This document shows, one piece after another, positions 23,938 to 37,195 of a stretch of DNA of 64,000 bases. The DNA lies in assembly GCA_004154925.1 (NCBI GenBank), contig QJNS01000120.1:176886-240885 (forward strand), in the 5' to 3' direction. The DNA is from Monosporascus cannonballus. Lineage: Eukaryota > Ascomycota > Sordariomycetes > Xylariales. How positions within the stretch are numbered: the stretch's first letter is position 1; the number at the start of each line of letters is the position of its first letter. The translations under genes were made by a program, and so were the position numbers. The notes beneath the pieces are model-generated. The model saw only the letters and a program-made list of their open reading frames with translations, ran no database searches and was not told where the DNA came from.

Positions 23938-26900
23938 TTAATTAGTCAATTGCTAATTAAAACGCGCCTGTTGTTGTCGGTAAAAGTTCTTTAATAAACG
24001 TTAGGCGTTAATAAGATTTTTGGCAGGTTCCTAGGTGTTTTCGGAATTTGGATACTTTTTCCACTTAATTAAGTACTGAGTAAGTTCGTTTTATTTTCGT
24101 ACATAAATTTTTTTTCTACCGTATATAATTATTCGTTTTCTATTTTTATATCGTTTTATATCGTATATACCTTAATTATATCTGCTATTAATTCGAATAA
24201 AAAAAACATAAAAACTTAGATAAATTTAATCTTTGGTGGAAATTTTAATCAATAAATGTTTTTTAAGATTTTTTAGCGATTTTGTATAGAACGATATATT
24301 TGAAATCGAGTTTTTTGTTGGGTCGTTTTGTTAGGATATTTTTTATAGTTAAAAAAATTACTTTTCCTTTTTCGAAAATTAATCCTTTTAACTTTTTTTA
24401 ATTATAATATTTGCTTATTTAATTACGTACGAATTCTAGTTCAGCTTTTATTTTTTTTTAATATAACTGTTTAAGCTATTTTGACGTAAGTATTCGTTTA
24501 ATATTAATTAGACCATTGTTACGTATTTTTCTGTAAACCTTTGAAATAAAATCAAAATTAACGTTTATTAATATTATTTTGATGTTTTTGTAATAACTGG
24601 TATTATAAGCTAATTAAGCAACAGGTAATTTTTTAGCCTAGTTATTCTGTTCGTAATTAATGTAATATCGTAAATAAATTTAAAAATTTGATTTATCCGT
24701 TTTATTTATTTATTTATTTAAAGTTTAAATACGTTAGATAATTTATAATTTAGGCCGATCTGTGGTATAAAACGTTTCCAAAATTTAAATCCAAATATTA
24801 ATCCTTTATTCGAAATACTTTTTACAAGTAGTCCGTATATGTTGAAAATGTTTCTGAAAAAAATATAGGCCATTTGTTTAATATTTATATTTTTGTAATA
24901 TAGTAGGAAATAGAAATATTTCGTAAATCGGTCGACGATTACGAAAATATTATCGTAATATACTTTTATAGCTGGATATTTTGATGTAGAAAATTTGGTA
25001 ATAAAGTCGAATATAATTAAATACTAGAATCGTTTTGCGATTAATAATAGCTATAATTTTTCGTAAGGTTTATATTGTCGTACCTTTAGTTTAACGCAAA
25101 TATCGTATTGTTGTATGATGTTTTATATCGTTAATTTTATTTTAGGCAAAGAATATATGCGTTAAAGTCGTTTTAGGTTTTGTAAATCCTTGGATATCCA
25201 TATAGCTGATGTTGGTATATATTTCGTATTAGATCTTTTCGATATTCTTTTAAAATTTGTATTTTGTCCGTTTTTTAGTTCCGGAAAAGATTATCATTGT
25301 CTTATTAGATTTTTTAATATATTTCAAGGGGTATTGCTCGAATTATCGTAATCTGTCGCTAGTGTAAATACTTTTTTTATAATGATATCAAAAATTGTAT
25401 AACTGATTTTGACCAATTTTTTTCGAGATTTGGTTACTTTCTTAAAGTATTAGTTCTGCCGTTTTCTGAACCTTTTTTGTAGATAATAACGAAATCGAAA
25501 TTCGCCAATTTTTTCGCGTAACGAAGTTATCATTTTGTAAATTTCTTAGTCGTAATAAATCGGATAAGATTTAATAATCCGTATAAACCTGGATTTGATG
25601 CAAGTTTCCCTTTAAGAAGTGCCTAAATATTCAGAATACCATAATAATAGCCATAAATTCCTTATTTGCAATGCCGTAATTAAGTTTCGTTCCTTTTAAT
25701 TTGTATAAAAAATGTAATAAAGTACAATTTGCCTTAATTATTTCGTTATTCGATTATTACGTTTAACGCGTAATCCGAAATATCGGTTTTTAGTTTAACG
25801 AGGCGGTTTAGATCGTATATGATAAATATTGGCTCGCTGATAATTGCATTCTTAATATCCTAAAACGCTTTTTTTATCTCGGGCGTTCATTTGAACTTTT
25901 TTTTCGTAAAATTAATCAGGGGTATAGTTATTCCGCTAAAGTTCCGGATAAATTTTTTATAGTAATTGGCGAATCTAAAGAATGTCTATACCTTTTTAAC
26001 CATAGTTGGCATTTATTATTCTATAATTATGGAGATTTTCTTGGAGTTTATTTTAATATGTCCTAAAAAATAACATATTCCAAATACTCCATTTTTTATA
26101 CGTAAAACTAATTCTTTTTTGCATTAATAAGTAATTTTGCGTTTTATAAAACTTAAAGAATTTTATAAACGTATCTTATATATGCTTTTTCTGTTTGAGA
26201 AAATAAAAATGTTGTCGAAATAGTATACGACAAAAATATCGAAATATTTTCGTAATACATAATTAACTATTTGTTAAAAAGTTACTGGTATGTTCGTAAG
26301 TCTTATTAGTATAACCAAATACTTAAATAGTCCGTATTTCGTTTTAAAGATTAATTTTTATTTATATTCTTTTTTAATTCTAACAAAATTATATTTATCT
26401 TTAAAATCAAATACTATAAACTATTAAGCTTCGTAAAGTCGATCTTTTATTTCCGTAATCAGGGATAATAATATTCCATCTTTAATAGTAATATCGTTTA
26501 GCTGTTGATAATTAACTACAAATTGTAATTTTTCGTTTTTTTTAATACGAAAAATATTAGGTAGCTTGCTGGTGATTTCAAAGGTCGAATTTATCCTTTT
26601 TGTAACTGATTTTCTAGTTATTTTCTAAAAGCGCGTAATTCGTTTCTGTTAAGGTTATAAATAAGGTAAAATTTCGTCGAAGATCTTTTCTTAAGGATTA
26701 TCTCATAATTTTATTTATTATATTCTAGTAATTTCGTATTAAGTTTCTTTTTAAAGAGCTATTTATATCGGTAGTATTATGGTAGCATATTGGTTAAACT
26801 TTCTGATTTTTGGAGCTGCTGCTTTAGATCGTTATTTAACTGCTTTAGTTTCGCTTTGAAAATAATAACGATACGTTGTATTTTTTGATGCCTATATTTT

Positions 26901-29448
26901 TCTTGTATTTTGTTCTTTTAGGTGCTAAGGTTTTTTGTTATATTTTTATGCCTATATTTGTCGCCATTTTCGATTAAGTAATAAGATTTTAAATTTCTTT
27001 TCTTATCTACTAATATGGTATAAGGTAAACTTTATCTGGCTAATCTCTTTATTAATTAAGATTCTGTACTAGCGTATCCATGTTAATTTTAAGATTATAT
27101 CGTAATTTTCAAATAAAACGATATTAAAATTAATTATCTGGTATCGTTCTTGGACCAAAATTTCGAGGTAATTAATTTCGCGTATGATTTTTTTATTATC
27201 GTAAGGGAATTTCTGACTTTCGGTATTCGTAGCTATATAGGGTTTTAATTTGTATATCTATAATAATCGAAGCCTATTAATTACATTTAGTGCAATGTAA
27301 TTTCTGCTTAAAGCTTTGCAATCTACTATTATAATATACTAGTACGTTTCGATTCGTATATTCAAAGTGATAGGGTTATTGACAGCTTTTATCGTTACGT
27401 TTAGAACCTTTTTTGGAAGTTTCTTTTAACATTTTTGGGTTTCGTTATTTTACCGCTTTTTTATAAATAATTTTTTTTAATTTCTTTTCGAATTTGTCGA
27501 GCTTTATATATGTTTCTGTATATAGCGTATTAAGTTATTATATTTATCGTTATTGTCGGCGTATTATTCTTTCGAATTGTATTAATTATTTTGAGTTCTG
27601 TTATTATTTTGTTTATTAGGTAAATTGTTTTTTATAGTTTCGACTGCATCTTACTGTGCGTTATATTAACTGTCGTTCTAATGTTTATCTATAAACAAAT
27701 GTATTCTTTCCTTAATAGCCTTTTTTTGTTAAGATCGATAATAAATACCAATTGAAAAGAGAAATCTATAATAGCTTTCTAGTAATGTGTTTTTATTATA
27801 TACTAAATCAACCTTTTTCTCATTTAATAATTGTATTATTTATAATAATATAAAGGGTTTTCTTATAGATATTCCTTTTTTTCGGGCTAACCTTTTGTTT
27901 CGGCCAATTAATAAACATTTTCTGGGGCTATAAATCGAAAATATCGATATTATTATTTATCGTTTTTATTATTTTCAATTCGGTTCGAAAATCGAATGTT
28001 TTATAATATATATAAATAATTTTTCCGTAAATATATTGTTTTTACTCCTTATAATCGGGATATTTTCGTCGTCGATACTATATAGTATTCTTTCTATCGT
28101 ATTAATTAAGGATTTTGAAATAGGTTTTTTTTATCTAATCCTAATATTTGCAGAATTATTTTTGTAATTTTTCTTATTATATTCGTAATGCCTATTAAAC
28201 CAACTTCCTGGCTTCATATATTCCCTATTGGACTTTTCGCTATAGAAGGCCTGGTACGTACTTAGACCGAATTATATTAATAGGTTTACTTCAGTTTTTT
28301 TAATTTTCTCTAAATTATATTTCGAGTACGGGTTTCTAGTTATTTGAACGGGATTTCTTACGTGTTTTATATTACGTTATCTTATTCCCTATCTTATTGC
28401 AATTAAAGTATTTAGTCTGGCTTTAGTCCTTTTTGTAAATGGCCTTTAGCTCTATAAGTCCTAGTTTTATACCGCAAAAAATGTTACCGCCTCGAAAAAC
28501 GTAAGTATTGGCCGTATATTAGGGTTTATTATTAATTTTTCCTTTAATATCTTTAATACCTTAAGCGTATTACCGATCGTTAATCTTAATTATTATCGCG
28601 ATATAATCCGATAAATAATTAAGCGAATTGAACTTAGAAAAACTTTTTATATTTCCTTTTTAAATTATAGAAAAACTTAGCTATTAATATTTTTTATTCT
28701 TAATTCAACTTAGCTACTAATTCAACGAACGTATTACCGTAACTGGATACCGATGTTTTTTGTCGTAACTGCTAGATTTACATTTCCGTTTTTATTTTTT
28801 CGTTTATTACTCCGAAAGTTTTCGTTAATACTTGCTTAAACCGTTCGTAATTATTATATATTTGCATTATATCCGGGTTTCGTTTTTCGATTAATAAAAT
28901 AACATATTACTTTATGGCGAGTTTAAATTAAATAACTGTAATTTCGATAAATCGTCCGATTACGAATTCGATTTGTATAATAAGCATAATTAATTAAATA
29001 AGAAAATACTTAATATATGTTTAATATTAAGTTAAGAACAATTATAAGTTAGTCGAAATTCCGTTAAAAAATTTTAGCTTAAAGGGTTTAAGTATGTTTT
29101 TCGGGTTTTTGATAGAATATAACTAAACAACTTAGTTCGTTCGAAGAAGTTTTCGGGTTATAGGGGGAAAAAAAATTTTCTTTAAACTTCTTATCAGCAG
29201 CTTAAAAGGACGTCGTAAGGTTATTATTATCTTTTTCAAGTTGAAAGATACGTTCGTTTATAGTATCTAGGCGTCGAAGAACTTTTTCGTAAAAAGGCGA
29301 AATTACTCCTTTTTCTTCTCGGATTTCATTCCAGTATCCGGGTTCTTAAGAATCTGGTAAATGGGCTGTTCGAGCTGCTTGCTGGTAAACATAATGTCGG
29401 CGATATTGCTTAGAGTTTAACAGTATTATTAAACAAAAATTTGTAATA

Positions 29449-29882
29449 TATAACGGCTAAGCGATTTAATCAATTATTAAACCTTAATCGTACGGGTTTA
29501 TATTAATAGAAATATTATAAAATTTTATAATAATAAAATAACTTAATTATAATTTTTAATATTAAAGATATAAAAATGGTATTATAAATAATTAATATTA
29601 ATAAATATTATAAGTTAATATTATTTAAATTATAGATATAATAAGTATATATATATTCTTATTTTAATTTAATGTATTTTCAGTTGGTTTAAAAATATTT
29701 AATTAATTAAGTCTCTTTAAGCCCTTTTAAGCTTTTCATAGCTTAACTGGCTTAACGTCCCTGAACCAATGGTAACATTTGAGCTTATTAAGCCAGTCAT
29801 GTGATTTCTTGGCTTGGATTGGGGCTTGTTTCCTCTGGGGCCCCGACCGTCCGAGAAGAGCCAAGACCGTTAGATCATAACA
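29449..29882 (-). repeat. 5' LTR of element B
   Basis: A 434-bp LTR. On the minus strand it starts TGTTATGATCTAACGGTCTT, like the LTR fragment at 5731. The GC-rich promoter-side half (29750-29880) is well preserved and the other half is RIP-mutated. Confidence 0.9.
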
Positions 29883-30052
29883 ATTTCCGACCAGTCGTAA
29901 AGCAAATTCCAAGAAATAAATGAATTAGGTTACTTCTATCTGGCGTTTCTCCTTAGCTGCCAGATGGTAGATTTATATTAATAAATAGATTAGTAGCTTA
30001 TCGATAGCTGGTCGGTTACTAGCCTTATTTTTATAGGGGTTATATTTTTACA

Positions 30053-33000
30053 ATTATTTCCCTTTTTCAAATTATTGATATTTAATAACATGATTATTAA
30101 TTTAATATAACGCGTTTTGCAAATCTAATTATATATATTTACCGATAATTTCTCGTTATAAATACTTAAGTTATATTATATTGTAAATAATTACTATAAT
30201 AATTAATACGTGCTATATTACGTAATTCATTATGTTTCGCTTAATCTTTTATTTTAATTCAGTTTTTAATCCTATTTTATTTACCTCTTTTTTCTTTTTT
30301 TTTCGCGCTTATATTTTCATTTCTTTTGCGTACGCGTTTTGTATGGTTTTTTTTTTCGCTTTTTCCGTTTATTTTACGTATAATCTCCGTTTTTTATTGT
30401 TCGCCATATTTGTTTCTTATAAGAAATTTACGGAAAATAATATTTTAATACTGATAATAATTAGAATTTTCTTTAACGCCATCTTTTTGACGCCGATAAT
30501 AAACATTAATTATATTATAAACGATAATAACCTGTATTATATTTACGTAATATAACGTTATTTCGATTACTGTACGATTTACGTTTAGGTTCCGGGCGTC
30601 TTAAATTACGTTAAGTCCAATTATTATTATAAAAGTTTTCGCATAATAAATAATTATTTTTAATATTAATAATATCGCCGTTTAATTTCCGTTCAGATTT
30701 CGATTATCCTTAAAAATATTGCCCAAACGGTTTTTTAATTTGGTATCGATAATTAGAAGTTAATCGATAAGTTCGAAAAAGTTCGTATTACAAATACTTA
30801 ATACGAACGTTTTAGACGTAATTGTAATTGGTCGTCGATTTGACGTCTTTTACGAAATCGAATTTATATTTAACGCGGTTATTATTAAGAAATATTGTTT
30901 TTTTAAGATATTAAAAATCGAAAATCGATTATCTGTTATAATTACGAAAATTTAATTTTAATATTGTTTTATAAGTTTATAAACATAATTTTTTATAAGT
31001 ATTATAATTGTTTTCTTATTATTTCGTAATTAATTTCCGATTAAGCATAAATTTAAGGTACCTTTATAAATAAGACGGTTTTCGAAAATCGTTATACCGT
31101 TATGTTCCCCGTTTACGAACATTTTCCTTTTGTTTTTCAACATTTTAACGAAATTTTGATATTTATTAATAATTATAATTAAAAAACGGTTTTGCTTAAT
31201 AAGGTTATTACTAAACTTAAATAGATTAAATGTCTTAAAGACAGCGCCTTTTTTTCTATTAATAATAAATTGTATTCCGGTTACTTAGGTTTTATGTTTC
31301 GTAAGATATAAAATACTTTAAAATTCTTTCCGGATCTTATACCTAGCAAGTTTAATAAATATACCCGCTTTTTGCCGTCGTATATTTTTCAATTATTTTT
31401 CGATATTCTTATGTTAACTTTTCTAATAGGTTTACCAAGAGCTAATTAATGTAGAATTTAATAATTAAACGCGAAATTTTATTTTCGAAATAAAAGTTTA
31501 ATTTTTTTATATTGTTTATCAGTTTGTAACTAGTATATAACAAAGTAACTATTTGCTAAAAGCTTAAAAACAATTATATAATTTAATAGTATTTTAACAT
31601 TAATATTTTAATTTTGTTTAATATTAATTTTTATAATTCTGTAATTATTAAATAACTATTTTTCGATTAAACTGTTATTATTTTACGATTTTTAGGTCGT
31701 TTTATTTCTAATATATATTTAATTTTCTTTTTATAATGCTATAATATCTTAATTACGTATTCGAAGTATATCCGGGGTTTTTACGTATTATATTCGACGG
31801 GTTAAATTTTTTATTTAATTAAATATTTGGGTTATTCCTAGTTATTTTGATAACGGATAATATTTTCACCATTTACTTTTCTTATTTCTTTATTAAATTT
31901 AATAACGTTATTTAAATATTATTTAATTTCTAATTATAATATAATTTTAATAAAAATATCGGGAATATATTATATATTTATTAATATTTAACAAAAAGAA
32001 TTCTTTTGTATATTTAAAAACTTATTTATTTTTTAATTATAACCCAGATATAAATAAGTACGAACTTGTTATTCTTAATCTTAATATTCTTGGTTAATAA
32101 ATTTATTTATTATCTGAATTAAAATTTTATAAACGTATGATATTAATTATAATATTTTTAAGTTCTTGTTATTTCCTTTTAATATTTATATATTATTCGA
32201 TAAATAACTGTTATTTTTTCGAAATATTCCTTAATTTCTTATATGTATTTCTTAAACCTTTATAAAAGATATTTTATCATCTTTAAATAATATTTATATA
32301 AGGTTTCGAATCGAAAACGACTGGTCAATACGTTCCACATATTATTATATACGAATTCCGCATTTTATAATAATTTTATCTAATTATTTTAATACTTATT
32401 AACGTAATTAGTAAAATAATATTTTAAAATTTAATAAATACGTTTTGTTTATTTATTGATTTATAAATAATAAACGGTTAATATTTGCCGCTATATTTTT
32501 TGCTTTTTGCCAAATTCCGCCTAAAATCAATTTGTTAACAGTTTATTTTTATTGTTAATAATTCCGGCTGGCGTACCGAATCTGTATTTAATCCTATTGT
32601 AAAGTAATTAAATTAATTCGGTTATAGTTAAGGTTTTAACAGTAAAAATAAATAATTTTAATTTTGTAAAGCGGTTAACGATTATCAGAATTGCGTTATA
32701 CTTTAGCCCGTTTAAACCTAGACTTTTGAAAAGCCTCGTAATAAAATTTAACGAGATTTCTTAAAAAGATTATTTAGATAACGGCAAAAGTTATAATTAT
32801 CTATATAGTTTATAACGTAGTTTATTATATTTTAACAATTTGAATATAATTTAGCATATTTTTAGATATCGTTCGTTATATTTTTAATAAAGTTTTGGAA
32901 TTAATAGTTTTAACGTATAAATATATCCTATATATTTTATTTTTAAATCATTATAATTTTAATTAATTAATTATTTCTGTAAAACGCTTTATAACGAGAT

Positions 33001-36000
33001 TACGAATGTATTTCGATAATACAAAACCTTATTTAAGTCCAAAACCTTTTTTTATTTCGGCTTGGCATTTAATTATTTATATCGATTTTATTATATTTAC
33101 GTTTTTAATTTATAACCTTCGCACCTAATCGTAAAATTATTAAAAAACTTTTAACTTTAATACCGTTTCGTTTTTGGCCAGCTTTTTCGTTAAAAAACGT
33201 AAAACGTACTGATTATAAATAATAACTTTAGTACCAGTTTTATCTTTTTTAAACTTTTCGAAATCCGATCGTAATACGGTCGTAATTTGCGGTTGCCGTT
33301 ATTTAACCGTTAATCGTATTATTGTTACGATTTGCATTTATATTATTATTTACAAATAATAAGTTTAATAAATATATGGTTTTTTGTTTTTTTTTTTCGA
33401 AAACTTTTTATAATCGTTTAACGAAGCTTTTTCGCTTTTTTTACGCAAATAATAATTACCTGAATTTCTGTTACTTAAATTCTATTTGAAAATTTTGTAA
33501 CGAACGAATTTTGAGTTATGTGTATAAGACCTATTGCTTTTCTATAATGCTTTAAATCGGGTTATATATTTGCGACCGTTTTTGGTAGGTTTTTCGGCAT
33601 ATTATTCGTAAGTTTGAATTTTTTTTTAGATAACGTAAAAATTACCTTTCTATATGCGATTTTTTTTAATATAGAATTCGGGCATTTAAATAATTTATTT
33701 GCCGAATTAATAACGCTTGGTCGGTATTAAATCTTAAAATCAAATTACGTAAAATAATCAATTTATCGAGTTAACCTTTTTTAAGATTACGCGCCGGCGC
33801 TTTTATTATATTTTTGAACGCTATATAATCGGTAAATATTAAGAAAAAAAATTTCGAACTCTTAAAGTATTGCCGTTAATATTTTAGGTTTTTTTATAAT
33901 CGCTAATAATTCTTATTGCCTTATGGCTTACCTTTTTCGGTTAGATTTAGTTTTCGTAATTAATATATAATTAAACGTTAATATTTTCGGTATTTTTATA
34001 AAAATATTTCTAGTATAGTTTTTACCGAGGCATTTATTTTAACTCTAGTATTTTTAGCGTTATCTTAATATAGGCAAATAATTATTAATTAAAAAATAGT
34101 TTTTTAAATTTTAAAACGTTTTTTTAATTTTTTCGGATTACTAAAATTTTGCTGCTTTACCTTTGCCTTACGCCTTTTTTAGGAACCTAATAATAAGTTC
34201 GGTAATACGTAAGTCATAAACGATAAATCTCCGATAAAAGTTCGCAAATCTCAAAAATACTTAAATATTATAAATTAATTTTGACTTTAATTATATTTCG
34301 ATAATATTGACCTTTTAGCGGTTTATTTTTAAGCTGTCGATATTAATTACAAATCTTAAGAAATTTTTAAAAAATTCGTATTTAAACGTTTTAATAAATA
34401 ATTAATATTATAATAACTGTTCGTATATTAGTTAAATATCTTTCGCATATTTTTTATATTATCTAAATAAATAATTATATTATTTAAATATGTTACGTAT
34501 ATATAATTGATTTATTGAACTAATATAATATGTATATAGGCCTAAAACATAGGCGGCGTATTAATAAGACTAAAAAATATAACCGTATATTTAAATTATT
34601 CGTTTCGGGTTCGAAAGGCGGTTTTTTACTGGTCGTCCTTTTTAATGCTAAAATAATAATAAATATTCTTAAGATTAATTTTCGAAAATACCGTAATTAA
34701 CCCTGGGTAATTTATTATTTTTGAAATTAAAGATAAAAAATATCTGTTTTTTTATTGTTACCCGATTTAACCTCTTATAGTTGACGTATAATCCGAAACT
34801 GCCGTTCTTTTTAAGTACGAATAATATTAGTATTTCTGTATCCGTTTTTAAATAACGTATCCGTTTTACCTTTAAGTGTTTTCAAATATATTTTTCGAAT
34901 ATTTTCCGTTAAACCTTTAAAATGGGGTTAATTAAACCAAATAAAAGTATTTTCGTTGTTTTTTCGATATATATATATCGAAAATATTTTAAATATATGG
35001 AAAGATTAATTATTTTTCGTTTTTAATATTCTCTAAATTCTAAAATGTTTAATTTGTCGATTAGATTTATTATACTAATAATGTAAATTTGCTTACCGAA
35101 TAGTATTATGTTTACGAGTTTTTACTCGTTAACCTTTTGTAATAATTAATATAATTATTAATATATAACTGTATTTAATATGGCGTTTAATTTACTTATT
35201 TTTCGTTTAAATAATACAAATTCGAGCGTTTTTCGATTACAACGTATTGCAAAATAAATTTATATAAATTTTCGTTTGTTTTTATTATTATTTATTAAGT
35301 TAATTAAAAATTCGTAAATTTTATAATATTTAATATACGCGTCGTTAACGCCAATATAACTCGGAATATTTACGGAAACTAGTTAAAGGTTAAGCTTTTT
35401 CGCTAATCTTTTATTTATAGTATTTACTTATACTCCGGTATCCATATCTATTTATACTATTACATCCCTTATACCTTTTTTAATAAGTGTTTTTTTTTTT
35501 GAAAAGCAGTTTTATTCCGACCGGTTTGTAGATATCAGCCGATATAGATTAAACGTATACGTTTATTCCGGCTTCTTTTTTAGGTTTACGTTTAGAAATT
35601 AATTTAATTTATTGTTATATACTGTGAGGTTTTATACGGTTTTCGAAAATCGGTTTCAATATAACCGGAATAACAGGGTTTTCGTATTTTTTTAAATCTG
35701 CAATTTACGTTTTTATAACTTAATTCTTTATAATTATAATACTTAATTAAGCCTTTATATAAATTAAGGGTATTACGTCGTATAAATTTATTTTGATCGG
35801 AAATTAAATTGATAATTATTTGCTTTCCGAATATAAAAACGCCTGTAATCTCAATTATTCTTATACAACGTTTTTAATTTGCTTTGGAGATCTTTTTTTC
35901 TAAAAGTATTAAAATAAGATCGTTTATCCTTATTAGTATTTTTGGCAAAAAATAATCGTTTTTTTTTCGCCTTTTTTAGGTACTTTAGTAACGTTTTACC

Positions 36001-36990
36001 TTATTCGCCACGTTATTAATTCGTTTTAACTTAACGTTTTTTTCGTAATAAGGTGTTTTATAATCTTAATATTAATTTATAAAACTAATTAAAAGTAAAA
36101 CGTTTATTATTTCGATTGTTTTCCGAATTAAAGAGGTTCGTAAGCTTTATTTTATAAATTAAGAATCTTTATTTTACGTAAAGGTTCAACGGCGATTAAT
36201 TAAATTATAATCGTAATTTTATATATTATTTCTTATATTCCTTAACGAAAATATTAAAGTTTACATAATTTTCCTTAATAAAAATCTATAAATGTTTTAT
36301 TTTCAATTTGTTTCCTAATTAAAATAATTAAATATAACGTAATATAATTATAAAATATTCGTAATAAAAACGTTTGTATAATATATGACTTATTAAATAC
36401 AAATAAAAATATTTTGCTTTAATATTTCGATATAAATATTCGGAATAACTTTTCTTTAATTTTTTTTAATTAATATACGTTCGAAAAACTTTAAATATTT
36501 ATAACGTAACATTCGTTTGTCGTCTGTAAGCTTTTATAACAATATCGTAATTAATTTATAAAACTTTACTTTTTTAATTTATATTATTATTTATTATTCT
36601 GGTAATTATCAAAATAATTCTAAATATTATTTATTTTATTGCTAAATAATTTTTAAAATCTAGTTATAATTAAAAGGTTTAATTTTTTTTATTTTAAATT
36701 CCGAAACGTAATCGTTATATTACGTCCGTCTTTCGACTATTAAATTAATAGTTATCTGAACGTATTTTTATTATATATATATAATAATTCAAGATTTCGT
36801 AAATTATAATTTTTTATCCGTTAAAATTTCGTTATAAGCTTTTTCGCCTATTTCCGTACCATAATCGATCGTTCGTTAATTAAGTTTCAATCGGCGGTTT
36901 TTTCAATTAATAATCTAAATTTGTTTTATAATCGATAACTTTTATTTCTAATAATTATTACGTTATTTTTTATAATAAAAATAAAACATT
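30053..36990 (-). pseudogene. Internal region of element C (gag-pol relic)
   Basis: This is heavily RIP-mutated and parallels element D in the opposite orientation. Integrase is at about 32500-32800 and reverse transcriptase at about 34600-34900. Gag is expected toward 36900 but is not readable. Plus-strand open frames inside it (for example 30232-30555) are AT-rich chance frames. Confidence 0.75.
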
Positions 36991-37195
36991 TATCAAACAA
37001 TAAATAGCTGTAAACTGGGATAAAGTAATTATTAACCAGTTGTAAAACAGATTCTAAGAAATAAGTATATTAGGTTATTTCTATCTAGCGTTTCTTATTA
37101 GCTGCTAGATAGTTATTTGTACTGGCGCGTAGGTCTGTGACTAGTCGAACACCAGCCGCAGCTCCATAGAAGCTGTATTTGTACAAAACGCTACT

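Larger units (their letters stand above)
22896..29882 (-). mobile_element. Complete Ty3/gypsy chromodomain retrotransposon, element B
   Basis: This is a 6,987-bp element on the minus strand, with 3' LTR 22896-23327 and 5' LTR 29449-29882. It is flanked by ATTTC at 22891-22895 and 29883-29887. A polypurine tract (minus strand AAAAAGGGGAAAATCG) abuts the 3' LTR. Minus-strand domains are a chromodomain at 23990-24080 (LIKWKKYPNSENT), the integrase C-terminus near 24340, and reverse transcriptase with the active box mutated to YFDN near 26213-26226. It inserted inside the LTR of element C. Its protein regions resemble A, but the 5' half of its LTR differs. Confidence 0.92.
22854..37195 (-). mobile_element. 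Gypsy element C, minus strand, LTR split by element B
   Basis: The 3' LTR is 22854-22895 plus 29888-30052, exactly 207 bp once element B and one copy of its target duplication are removed. The 5' LTR is 36991-37195. LTRs of the same family and length bound element D. Beside the 3' LTR is a polypurine tract (GAAAAAGGGAAATAAT on the minus strand). The internal region 30053-36990 carries, on the minus strand, reverse transcriptase (VLKKNGSFGLYVNYK near 34780) and integrase (ILIIVNRFTKLKLF near 32650). The outer flanks (ATTGA left, AAACG right) do not match, so the right side was rearranged or the insertion was accompanied by a deletion in G. Confidence 0.85.

Noticed and set aside
30232..30555. 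A 107-residue Phe-rich plus-strand frame that looks like a membrane protein
   Set aside because: It is an AT-rich chance frame antisense to the gag-pol region of element C, and Phe/Ile richness follows from T-rich codons.
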